From Acidimicrobiaceae bacterium (GTDB taxonomy: Bacteria > Actinomycetota > Acidimicrobiia > Acidimicrobiales > JAUTXP01), in NCBI GenBank assembly GCA_030837965.1, contig JAUTXP010000030.1, forward strand, positions 22,525-86,524: a stretch of 64,000 nucleotides of DNA. The letters run 5' to 3'. This document shows, one piece after another, positions 48,089 to 54,740 of the stretch. Every line of letters starts with the position of its first letter. Position 1 is the first letter of the stretch. Made by a program: the position numbers and the translations under genes. The notes under the pieces are model-generated. The model had not been told where the DNA came from. It did no database searches and worked only from the letters and a program-made list of their open reading frames with translations.

Positions 48089-48094
48089 TAGGAT
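48089..48094 (+). promoter_or_regulatory. -10-like TAGGAT for gcvT
   Basis: TAGGAT ends 9 nt before ATG 48104. The rest of the 170-bp gap (47934-48103) shows no recognisable riboswitch. Confidence 0.4.
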
Positions 48095-48103
48095 CGGCGC
48101 CGG

Positions 48104-49177
48104 ATGACGCCTCCCGACGACCTCCGCCACAGCCCGCTCGACGCGGCCCACCGCGCCCTCGGCGCCAAGCTCGTCCCCTTCGGCGGGTGGGACATGCCAT
48201 TGAGCTATCCGAGCGGCACGCTGTCCGAGCACCGGGCATGTCGCACCGCGGCGGTCGCTTTCGACGTGAGCCACTTGGGCACGGTCCGCGTCACCGGGCC
48301 TGACGCCTTCGAGCATCTCAACCGCACCCTCACCAACGACCTGGCCAAGATCGGCCCCGGCCGTGCGCAGTACACCCACCTGCTCGATCAGGCCGACGGC
48401 TCCGTCCTCGACGACATCATCGTGTGGTGGGTCGACGAGCACCGCTTCGACGTCATGCCCAACGCGTCGAACACGTCGCGGGTCATCGACGCCATCGGCG
48501 GAACCGATGTCACGGCCGAGCGGGCCATCATCGCCGTACAGGGCCCCACGGCCAGGGCCCGTCTGCGCGAGGTCGCTCCCGACGCGGCCGCCGTCGGGCG
48601 CTTCCGCGTGGCCGAGTTCGACTGGCAGGGCACGCCGTGCACGGTGGCGGGCACGGGCTACACCGGCGAGGACGGCGTTGAGGTGGCCGTGCCCGCCGAC
48701 GCGGCCGACTCGTTCTGGCAGGCCGTCCTCGACGTGGGCGTGGAGCCCGCGGGCCTGGGCGCGCGCGACACGCTGCGACTCGAGGCAGGACTGCCTTTGC
48801 ACGGGCACGAGCTGGGGCCCGGCATCACGCCGTTGCAAGCGGGCCTGGGCTGGGTGGTGGCGTGGGACAAGCCCGCCTTCCACGGCAAGGCCGCGCTGGA
48901 GGCCGAGCGGGAGCGGGGCGTGAGCCGCAAGCTGTACGGCGTGCTGGTCGAGGGCCGCCAGCCACCGCGCCAGGGCTACACCGTGCTGGTCGATGGCAAG
49001 CCCGCGGGCGAGGTCACCAGCGGCAACTTCTCGCCCATGCTGGGCTGCGGAATCGCCTTGGCCTTCTTGCCTCCCGAGACCGAGCCGGACACGGCCGCGG
49101 CCGTCGAGGTCAGGGGCAAGCCCGTGCCTGGCCGCATCGTGCGGCTGCCGTTCGTCGCCAAGAAGAAGGGTGCCTGA
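48104..49177 (+). CDS. gcvT: Glycine cleavage system T protein (aminomethyltransferase)
   Basis: A 357-residue folate-dependent enzyme that releases ammonia and forms methylene-tetrahydrofolate from the H-protein intermediate. Conserved segments are LVPFGGWDMPLSYPSGTLSE, AVAFDVSHLGTVRVTGPDAF, YTGEDGVEVAVPADA and ARDTLRLEAGLPLHGHEL, plus a C-terminal barrel (AGEVTSGNFSPMLGCGIALA). Full length. It begins a gcvT-gcvPA-gcvPB operon; gcvPA starts 2 nt after its stop. Confidence 0.96.
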   Translation: MTPPDDLRHSPLDAAHRALGAKLVPFGGWDMPLSYPSGTLSEHRACRTAAVAFDVSHLGTVRVTGPDAFEHLNRTLTNDLAKIGPGRAQYTHLLDQADGSVLDDIIVWWVDEHRFDVMPNASNTSRVIDAIGGTDVTAERAIIAVQGPTARARLREVAPDAAAVGRFRVAEFDWQGTPCTVAGTGYTGEDGVEVAVPADAADSFWQAVLDVGVEPAGLGARDTLRLEAGLPLHGHELGPGITPLQAGLGWVVAWDKPAFHGKAALEAERERGVSRKLYGVLVEGRQPPRQGYTVLVDGKPAGEVTSGNFSPMLGCGIALAFLPPETEPDTAAAVEVRGKPVPGRIVRLPFVAKKKGA

Positions 49178-49179
49178 GG

Positions 49180-50520
49180 TTGGGCCACTACGTCCCCCAT
49201 ACCGATGACGAGCTGGCCCGCATGCTGGCCTTCATCGGCCTGACCTCGCTGGACGAGCTGTTCGACGCCGTGCCCCAAGCCATGCGCTTGGCGGGCGGGC
49301 TGGACCTGGCCCCAGGCCTGTCCGAGTTCGAGACCCTCGACGAGATGGAGCGGCTGGCCGGGCGCAACAATGCGTGCGGGCCGGATCTGGTGTGCTTCGC
49401 GGGCGCGGGCGCGTACGACCACGAGGTGCCTGCCGCGGTGAAGCGGCTGGCCTTTCGATCCGAGTTCGTCACCGCCTATACGCCGTACCAGCCCGAAGTG
49501 GCCCAAGGCGTGCTCCAGACCCTGTTCGAGTACCAGACCCTCATCGCCCGGCTGTCTGGCGTGGAGGTGGCCAACGCCTCGCTGTACGACGGGGCCAGCG
49601 CCTGCGTGGAGGCGGTCAACCTGGCGGTGGCCGCGACCGGCAGCCAGCGGGTCCTGCTGTCCCAGGGCGTGCATCCCACGTGGCGCGAGGTGGTGCGCAC
49701 GTTCGCCCAGGGGACCGGCCACGAGATCGTGGAAGTCCCGCTCGCCAATGGTGTGAGTGACTGGTCGCACGGTGCGAGTGACCACTCTGAGAGTGCCGGC
49801 GCGGTGGTGGTGCAGTACCCCAACCACCTGGGGTGCATCGAGGACCTGGCCCAGGCCCGGGCCGTGGCCGACCGCATGGGCGCCTTGCTGGTTGTCGCCT
49901 TCGACCCGGTGGCCATGGGTGTGCTGAAGACGCCGGGCGCCTACGGGGCCGACGTGGTGGTGGGGGAGGGGCAGCCCTTCGGCACGCCGCTCTCGTTCGG
50001 CGGCCCCTACTTGGGCTTGTTCGCCTGCCGCATGGAGCATGTGCGGCGCCTGCCCGGACGCCTGGTAGGCGAGACGGTCGACACGGTGGGTCGCCGCGCG
50101 TACGTGACCACGCTGCGCACGCGCGAGCAGGACATCCGGCGGGAGAAGGCGTCGTCCAACGTGTGCACGAACCAGACGCTGATCGCCGTGGTCTGCGCCA
50201 TCCAACTGGGCTGGCTGGGAACGGGCGGACTGCGCGAGCTGGCCCTCCGCTGCGCCCGGGCCACGCGCTACACCCGCGAGTCCCTGCTGGCCATCGACGG
50301 GGTCCAGCCCGCAGCCGACGCCCCGGTGCTGCGAGAGTTCGCGGTGCGCACGCCGGTGCCCGCCGAGACCATTGTGGAGCGGATGGCCGACGAGGGCTTC
50401 TTGGCAGGCGTGCCGCTGGCCGAGGAGTACGGCGGCGGGCTGCTGGTGGCGGCGACGGAGCGGCGGACCAAGGACGAGATCGACCGGTACGCAGGCGCGT
50501 TCGAAAAGGTGATCCGATGA
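49180..50520 (+). CDS. gcvPA: Glycine dehydrogenase (decarboxylating) subunit 1
   Basis: A 446-residue N-terminal-half subunit of the two-subunit P protein. It begins YVPHTDDELARMLAFIGLTS from TTG 49180 and has FRSEFVTAYTPYQPEVAQGV, ANASLYDGASACVEAVNLAV and KASSNVCTNQTL. The segment ANGVSDWSHGASDHSESAGA (about residue 190) is encoded by two 21-bp family D repeat units in a place where relatives read DGRTD..., with no change in length. The stop lies in the first of three 14-bp repeats leading to gcvPB. Confidence 0.94.
   Translation: MGHYVPHTDDELARMLAFIGLTSLDELFDAVPQAMRLAGGLDLAPGLSEFETLDEMERLAGRNNACGPDLVCFAGAGAYDHEVPAAVKRLAFRSEFVTAYTPYQPEVAQGVLQTLFEYQTLIARLSGVEVANASLYDGASACVEAVNLAVAATGSQRVLLSQGVHPTWREVVRTFAQGTGHEIVEVPLANGVSDWSHGASDHSESAGAVVVQYPNHLGCIEDLAQARAVADRMGALLVVAFDPVAMGVLKTPGAYGADVVVGEGQPFGTPLSFGGPYLGLFACRMEHVRRLPGRLVGETVDTVGRRAYVTTLRTREQDIRREKASSNVCTNQTLIAVVCAIQLGWLGTGGLRELALRCARATRYTRESLLAIDGVQPAADAPVLREFAVRTPVPAETIVERMADEGFLAGVPLAEEYGGGLLVAATERRTKDEIDRYAGAFEKVIR
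49755..49799 (+). repeat. Repeat family D inside gcvPA (two 21-bp units)
   Basis: GAGTGAC occurs at 49755 and 49776, 21 nt apart as in der. CGAGTGACCACTCTGAGAGT (49775-49794) matches der 24782-24801 at 18 of 20 positions. The encoded peptide SDHSESA parallels SDHSDSA in der. Confidence 0.65.
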
Positions 50521-50552
50521 AGGCGATCCGATGAAGGCGACCCGATGAAGGC
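50511..50552 (+). repeat. Three 14-bp tandem repeats with three ATGA stop/start overlaps
   Basis: GATCCGATGAAGGC (50511), GATCCGATGAAGGC (50525) and GACCCGATGAAGGC (50539). Each contains ATGA. The first holds the gcvPA stop; the first two ATGs open five-codon frames (MKAIR, MKATR) that end at the next ATGA; the third, at 50545, is the gcvPB start. Confidence 0.85.
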
Positions 50553-52026
50553 GACGAGCATCCCGTTGATGGGCCGGGCCGAAGAGCCCACGCTGTTCGA
50601 GCTGTCCGAGCCCGGGCGCACGGCCTGGTCGTTTCGTGAGCAGGCACTCCCAGAGTGGTCGCTCGAAGAGTTGGTGCCCGCCGAGCACCGCGGTGACGAG
50701 CCCGTCCCCGTGGCCGAGGTGTCCGAGCGCGACCTGGTCGGCCACTTCACCCGACTGACCCACCGGCAGTACTCGGTCGACCTGGGGGCCTATCCGCTCG
50801 GGTCGTGCACCATGAAGTACAACCCCAAGCTCTGCGACGACGCCGCCGCGCTGCCCGGCCTGGCCAACGTCCACCCGAGCGCGCCCGCGGCCATGACCCA
50901 GGGTTGGATGGAACTGCTCGACGACCTGGCCGAGGCGCTGTGCCGCATCACCGGCATGTCGGCGTGCACGCTGCAGCCGCCCGCGGGCGCGGCGGGGGAG
51001 TTGACCGGGCTGTTGCTCATGCGGGCCTGGCATGAAGCCCAGGGCCGTCAGCGCACCAAGGTCATCATCCCCGACTCGGCCCACGGCACCAACCCGGCGT
51101 CGGTGACCCTCGGCGGCTACCAGACGGTGACCGTCCCCTCGGACGACCGGGGCTGCGTCGACCTGGCCGCGCTGCGAAGCGTCCTCGACGAGGACGTGGC
51201 CGGGATCATGCTGACCAACCCCAACACGCTCGGGCTCTTCGAGGAGGAGATCACCGAGATCGCGGCCGCGGTCCATGACGTGGGCGGGCTTCTCTATTAC
51301 GACGGCGCCAACCTCAACGCCATCCTCGGCGTGGTCCGACCCGGGGACATGGGCTTCGACATCGTGCACATGAACCTGCACAAGACCTTCGCCGTGCCCC
51401 ACGGCGGGGGTGGCCCGGGTGCGGGGCCGGTGGCCGTGTCCCAGCGGCTGGCGTCCTTCCTGCCCGGCCCGCTTCCCCGCCGGGGGAGCGACGGCCAGTA
51501 CCAGTGGTTCACGCCCGAGCGGTCCATCGGTCGCATCCATTCGTGGCACGGCAATGCCCTGGCCCTGGCCCGTGCATGGTCATACATCCTCGTGAATGGC
51601 GGCGACGGCCTGCTCCGGGTGGCCGAGGCCGCGGTGCTCAACGCCAACTGGCTGCGTCACCGGCTTCGAGGCGTGTACGACATCCCGTTCGACCGGCCCA
51701 ACATGCACGAGTTCGTGGCCTCGACCCGGTCGCTCAAGAAGTCTGACGGCCTGCGCGCCTTGGACGTGGCCAAGCGGCTGTTGGAGGAGGGGTTCCACTC
51801 GCCGACCGTCTACTTCCCGCTGATCGTGGAAGAGGCGCTGATGATTGAGCCCACCGAGACGGAGAGCCTTCAGACGCTCGAGGACCTGGCCGATGCCCTC
51901 GAGCGAATCGCCCGGTCGCCCGAGGACGCGGCCGAGGCGCCTCGCACCACGCCGGTCGGGCGGGTGGACGAGGCCAGAGCGGCCCGTCACTTGATCCCGA
52001 CGTGGGACGCCCGGCCCGTCGCCTGA
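50545..52026 (+). CDS. gcvPB: Glycine dehydrogenase (decarboxylating) subunit 2
   Basis: A 493-residue C-terminal-half subunit of the P protein, which decarboxylates glycine with pyridoxal phosphate. The PLP lysine lies in HMNLHKTFAVPHGGGGPGAG; VDLGAYPLGSCTMKYNPKLC, ACTLQPPAGAAGELTGLLLM and IPDSAHGTNPASVTLGGY are typical. With gcvH, gcvT and gcvPA it completes the system except lipoamide dehydrogenase. The ATG at 50545 is the third of three tandem ATGA modules. An inverted family D unit lies at 50641-50665. Confidence 0.96.
   Translation: MKATSIPLMGRAEEPTLFELSEPGRTAWSFREQALPEWSLEELVPAEHRGDEPVPVAEVSERDLVGHFTRLTHRQYSVDLGAYPLGSCTMKYNPKLCDDAAALPGLANVHPSAPAAMTQGWMELLDDLAEALCRITGMSACTLQPPAGAAGELTGLLLMRAWHEAQGRQRTKVIIPDSAHGTNPASVTLGGYQTVTVPSDDRGCVDLAALRSVLDEDVAGIMLTNPNTLGLFEEEITEIAAAVHDVGGLLYYDGANLNAILGVVRPGDMGFDIVHMNLHKTFAVPHGGGGPGAGPVAVSQRLASFLPGPLPRRGSDGQYQWFTPERSIGRIHSWHGNALALARAWSYILVNGGDGLLRVAEAAVLNANWLRHRLRGVYDIPFDRPNMHEFVASTRSLKKSDGLRALDVAKRLLEEGFHSPTVYFPLIVEEALMIEPTETESLQTLEDLADALERIARSPEDAAEAPRTTPVGRVDEARAARHLIPTWDARPVA
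50641..50665 (-). repeat. Repeat family D unit, inverted, inside gcvPB
   Basis: The reverse complement of this segment, CGAGCGACCACTCTGGGAGT then GCCTG, matches gcvPA 49775-49799 at 22 of 25 positions. Confidence 0.55.
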
Positions 52027-52174
52027 GCGTCGGCACGTCGTTGGACCGGCTGTCGGGTTCTCCCGGCTGTCCCGGCTGTCCAGGCCCGTCGACGTGGCCG
52101 CCGCCGGTCAGGCTGCGCTGCTGGTGCTGGCCGTGACCACCACGTTCCCGGTCCCGTAGACGGGCGCGGTGCCG

Positions 52175-52180
52175 TAGGGT
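52175..52180 (+). promoter_or_regulatory. -10-like TAGGGT for the VOC gene
   Basis: TAGGGT ends 8 nt before ATG 52189. Confidence 0.4.
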
Positions 52181-52188
52181 CGCGGCCC

Positions 52189-52539
52189 ATGCCGAGCACC
52201 CTGTACACCGTCGTCGTGGACGCCAAGGACCCAGCGGCCTTGGCCCAGTTCTGGTCGGCGGTGCTCGACCACCCGATCGTCTTCGAGGAGGGTGACGAGG
52301 TGGCCGTGGCCAAGGACAAGGACACGCCGCCTGCCCTGCTGTTCATCAAGAACGACGACCGCAAGATGGTGAAGAACCGCGTCCACATCGATCTCAACCC
52401 GCACGACCAGGCCGCCGAGGTGGAGCGCATCATCGGACTGGGCGCCCGCCGGGCCGACGTGGGCCAGACCGGGGCCGAGACGTGGGTCGTGCTGGCCGAC
52501 CCCGAGGGCAACGAGTTCTGCGTCCTGCGCTCGCGGTAG
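52189..52539 (+). CDS. VOC-superfamily (glyoxalase-like) protein
   Basis: A 116-residue protein with the paired beta-alpha-beta-beta-beta modules of the vicinal-oxygen-chelate fold: LYTVVVDAKDPAALAQFWSA, VHIDLNPHDQAAEVERIIGL and VLADPEGNEFCVLRS. His in VHIDL and Glu in GNEFC could bind metal. Members include glyoxalases, dioxygenases and resistance proteins; the substrate is not predictable. It is a single gene converging with the aldolase gene, with a family B palindrome between them. Confidence 0.8.
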   Translation: MPSTLYTVVVDAKDPAALAQFWSAVLDHPIVFEEGDEVAVAKDKDTPPALLFIKNDDRKMVKNRVHIDLNPHDQAAEVERIIGLGARRADVGQTGAETWVVLADPEGNEFCVLRSR

Positions 52540-52565
52540 ACCGCCGCGTCCCCCGACCCTGCGCG

Positions 52566-52610
52566 TCTGGAGGACATAGCCCGCGGAATCCGCAGGGCAT
52601 GTCCTCCAGA
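52566..52610. repeat. Repeat family B palindrome between converging genes
   Basis: Left arm 52566-52587 (TCTGGAGGACATAGCCCGCG...) pairs with right arm 52589-52610 (TCCGCAGGGCATGTCCTCCA...) with three imperfect positions and a 1-nt spacer. It lies between the VOC gene stop (52539) and the aldolase gene stop (52654) and may terminate both. Confidence 0.7.
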
Positions 52611-52653
52611 CCGAAAAGACCGGGCGGAAAAGGCGGGGGGAAGGTGCCGCGGG

Positions 52654-53406
52654 TCAGTCGAAGAGGTCGGGCTGCTCTTTGACGATGCGGTCGTAGAGGG
52701 GCTGGAAGCTGAACCAGCCCGCCAGGTCGCTGCCCACGACGTCGTGGGTGGCGGCCGCGTTCTCGGCGTCGATGAACACGGGCGTGCCCGCGGCCTCGGC
52801 CAGCAACTGCACCTGGCACGACCGCTCCATGGTGATGAACCACCACACGGCCTCGTCGACCGAGTGGCCCACGGTGAGCAGGCCGTGGTTGCGCAGGATG
52901 CAGGCCTTGTGCTCGCCCAAGGCGTGGGCGATGCGCTTGCCCTCCTCGACGTCGAGGACCACGCCGGTGAAGTCGTCGAACAGGCCGTGGTCGTTGTAGA
53001 AGGCGCACACGTCCTGGGTCAGCGGGTCGAGGTGGCGGCCGAGGGTCGACCAGGCCCGTCCATAGGTGGAGTGCGAATGGGCCGCGGCGACGGCATCGGG
53101 CCGGGCCGCATGCACTTGCGAGTGGATGGCGAAGGCGGCCTGGTTCAAGGCCCCGTCGCCCTCGACGATCTCGCCGTTGTGGTTGACGAGGATCAGGTCC
53201 GACACCTTGATCTGGCTGAAGTGCATGCCGAACGGGTTGACCCAGAAATGGTCGGGCCGGCCTGGGTCACGAGCGGTGATGTGGCCTGCCACGCCTTCGT
53301 CGAAGCCGAACTTGGAGAACAGTCGGAAGCCCGCGACCAGGCGCTGCTTTCGGTGGAGGCGCTCGTCCTCGACGGACTCGAACGTGGGCGGCAGGGGCAG
53401 TCGCAT
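52654..53406 (-). CDS. Class II aldolase/adducin family protein
   Basis: A 250-residue protein of the class II aldolase/adducin family. The zinc ligands are in VAAAHSHSTYGRAWSTLG (His-X-His) and ILRNHGLLTVGHSVDEAVWW; GHITARDPGRPDHFWVNPFG is the family's N-terminal substrate region. Members cleave fuculose- or ribulose-phosphates, or act on other carbonyl compounds; the substrate here is unknown. The minus-strand hexamer TACCTT lies 7 nt before the ATG. Confidence 0.85.
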   Translation of the reverse strand: MRLPLPPTFESVEDERLHRKQRLVAGFRLFSKFGFDEGVAGHITARDPGRPDHFWVNPFGMHFSQIKVSDLILVNHNGEIVEGDGALNQAAFAIHSQVHAARPDAVAAAHSHSTYGRAWSTLGRHLDPLTQDVCAFYNDHGLFDDFTGVVLDVEEGKRIAHALGEHKACILRNHGLLTVGHSVDEAVWWFITMERSCQVQLLAEAAGTPVFIDAENAAATHDVVGSDLAGWFSFQPLYDRIVKEQPDLFD

Positions 53407-53413
53407 GGCGTCC

Positions 53414-53419
53414 AAGGTA
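53414..53419 (-). promoter_or_regulatory. -10-like TACCTT for the aldolase gene
   Basis: The minus-strand hexamer TACCTT lies 7 nt before the ATG at 53406. Confidence 0.4.
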
Positions 53420-53437
53420 CCGGCCCGCCGTGTACTT

Positions 53438-53473
53438 CGGCTATTCGTCCGGCTATTCGTCCGGCTATTCGTC
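53438..53473 (-). repeat. Three 12-bp tandem repeats that triplicate a stop codon
   Basis: CGGCTATTCGTC occurs three times in a row. On the minus strand it reads GACGAATAGCCG, so the end of the DUF4388 gene has three in-frame TAG codons at 12-nt spacing. Confidence 0.85.
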
Positions 53474-54175
53474 GAAGGCCCAGGCCGCGCTGAAACGGTC
53501 CCGCTCGTCGCCGCCCGCGCCGGGCCACAGGGGCTGGTTGGCCGGGTGCCACACGCCGGGTCCTGACACGGCCGCAGCGGCTCGTCGACCTCGCCTGCGC
53601 TTGGGCGGCGGGGCCAGCACGGCCCGGCCCGCGTCGACCAGTTCCCGAACCGCTTGGCACGTCTCGAACGCGCTCCAGTGCAGATGCTTGGCCACCGCGG
53701 CCACACTGGCCTGCCCGCTGGACACGGCCACGCTGACGGCCCACGCCGCGCTGGACAGGGTGACCTCGCTGGGTCCCGGCGCGGTGTTGTTACGGAGCTT
53801 GACGACGAGGCTGAGGGACGGGACGGCGTCGGCCAACGCCTCCCAGTCGTGCAGGCGCTCGATGACACGGGGGAGCAGGTCGGGGTCGGGGGTCGCCACG
53901 CGGTCGGGGCGGGCCAGCGCGCCCTCGGTGAATCGGAAGGCGCCCGACGGCGTGCGCAGGAGGTCGACCAGTTGGTCCAGCAGTCCGTCCTCGACCAGGG
54001 GTCCGTCGGCCCCCGCAGACTCGGCGGCCACGGCCACGCCGTCGGCCACCCACAAGGTGAGCGTTCGGTGGCGGGCGGTCACGCGCAGCATCCCCGTCTT
54101 GGCCGTGGCGGCCAGGAGGTCGAGCAGGGCGGCGGGGCGGAACTCGACCAGGCCGCCCTCCAGGTCTGCTGCCAT
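53465..54175 (-). CDS. DUF4388 (PATAN-like) domain protein
   Basis: A 236-residue protein. Residues about 1-90 match the DUF4388 pattern (LVEFRPAALLDLLAATAKTG, MLRVTARHRTLTLWVADGVA, GAFRFTEG), a domain often found in signalling proteins. The C-terminal 150 residues form a helical, winged-helix-like region (ASVAAVAKHLHWSAFETCQA, VRELVDAGRAVLAPPPKRRR). The ATG at 54175 begins the domain. It diverges from a response regulator gene 76 bp away, so both may belong to one signalling pathway. The stop is triplicated. Confidence 0.7.
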   Translation of the reverse strand: MAADLEGGLVEFRPAALLDLLAATAKTGMLRVTARHRTLTLWVADGVAVAAESAGADGPLVEDGLLDQLVDLLRTPSGAFRFTEGALARPDRVATPDPDLLPRVIERLHDWEALADAVPSLSLVVKLRNNTAPGPSEVTLSSAAWAVSVAVSSGQASVAAVAKHLHWSAFETCQAVRELVDAGRAVLAPPPKRRRGRRAAAAVSGPGVWHPANQPLWPGAGGDERDRFSAAWAFDE

Positions 54176-54251
54176 GGATGGATTGTCGGCGCATGCGGGA
54201 CGCGGGTTGACTGCGGTTGAACCGGACGGGCTCATCTGCCGATACCGGGTC

Positions 54252-54659
54252 ATGGCCGATGTGCTGGTGGTGGACGACAATCCCGTTGTGCGCAATTTGG
54301 CCCGGTATGCGCTGGAGTCGGCCGGTCTGGCCGTTCGGGACGCGGCCGACGGGGCCGAGGCCCTGCGGGTGATGGCCGACCCGTCCAACGACATCGACTG
54401 CGTCGTGCTCGACATCATGATGCCCAAGCTGTCCGGCCATGACGTGCTGACCGCCTTGCGGGAGGCCAAGGGCGGGCGGGTCTCGGCCCGGCCCGCGGTC
54501 TTGATGCTGACCTGCAAGACGGACGACACCGACGTGGCCCGGGCCTTCGAGCTGGGTGCGGGCGACTACATGACCAAGCCGTTCGACCCGGACGAGCTGG
54601 TCGCCGCCGTGCGAGGCCTGCTGTACGGCCCAGGCGTGGGGTCCACCCCCTCCGTCTGA
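54252..54659 (+). CDS. Single-domain response regulator
   Basis: A 135-residue CheY-like receiver without an output domain. The phosphoacceptor is Asp54 in VVLDIMMPKLSGHDVLTALR, with acidic residues in VLVVDDNPVVRN, Thr/Lys positions in LMLTCKTDDTD and Lys109 in YMTKPFDPDELV. The partner kinase is not in the window. The last 15 codons and stop are duplicated in tandem just downstream, next to a tyrosine recombinase gene. Confidence 0.9.
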   Translation: MADVLVVDDNPVVRNLARYALESAGLAVRDAADGAEALRVMADPSNDIDCVVLDIMMPKLSGHDVLTALREAKGGRVSARPAVLMLTCKTDDTDVARAFELGAGDYMTKPFDPDELVAAVRGLLYGPGVGSTPSV

Positions 54660-54732
54660 CTAACTGCAAGAAGCGGGCCTGCTGTACGGCCCAGGCGTGG
54701 ATGCACCCCCTCCGTCTAACTAACTGCAAGAA
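54615..54732 (+). repeat. Tandem duplication of the response regulator 3' end beside a recombinase gene
   Basis: GGCCTGCTGTACGGCCCAGG starts both copies (54615-54672 and 54676-54732), which differ at a few positions over 57-58 nt and both end CTAACTGCAAGAA. The first contains the gene's stop codon; the second ends 8 nt before the ATG of the recombinase. It could be an attachment-site duplication or a plain tandem duplication. Confidence 0.75.
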
Positions 54733-54740
54733 TCAGCGTT

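Noticed and set aside
47934..48103. Glycine riboswitch upstream of gcvT
   Set aside because: No tandem aptamer-like pattern could be traced, and the -10-like TAGGAT 9 nt before the ATG implies a leaderless message.
54615..54732. A dif site beside the recombinase
   Set aside because: The repeated sequence lacks the 11-6-11 arm layout of a dif site.
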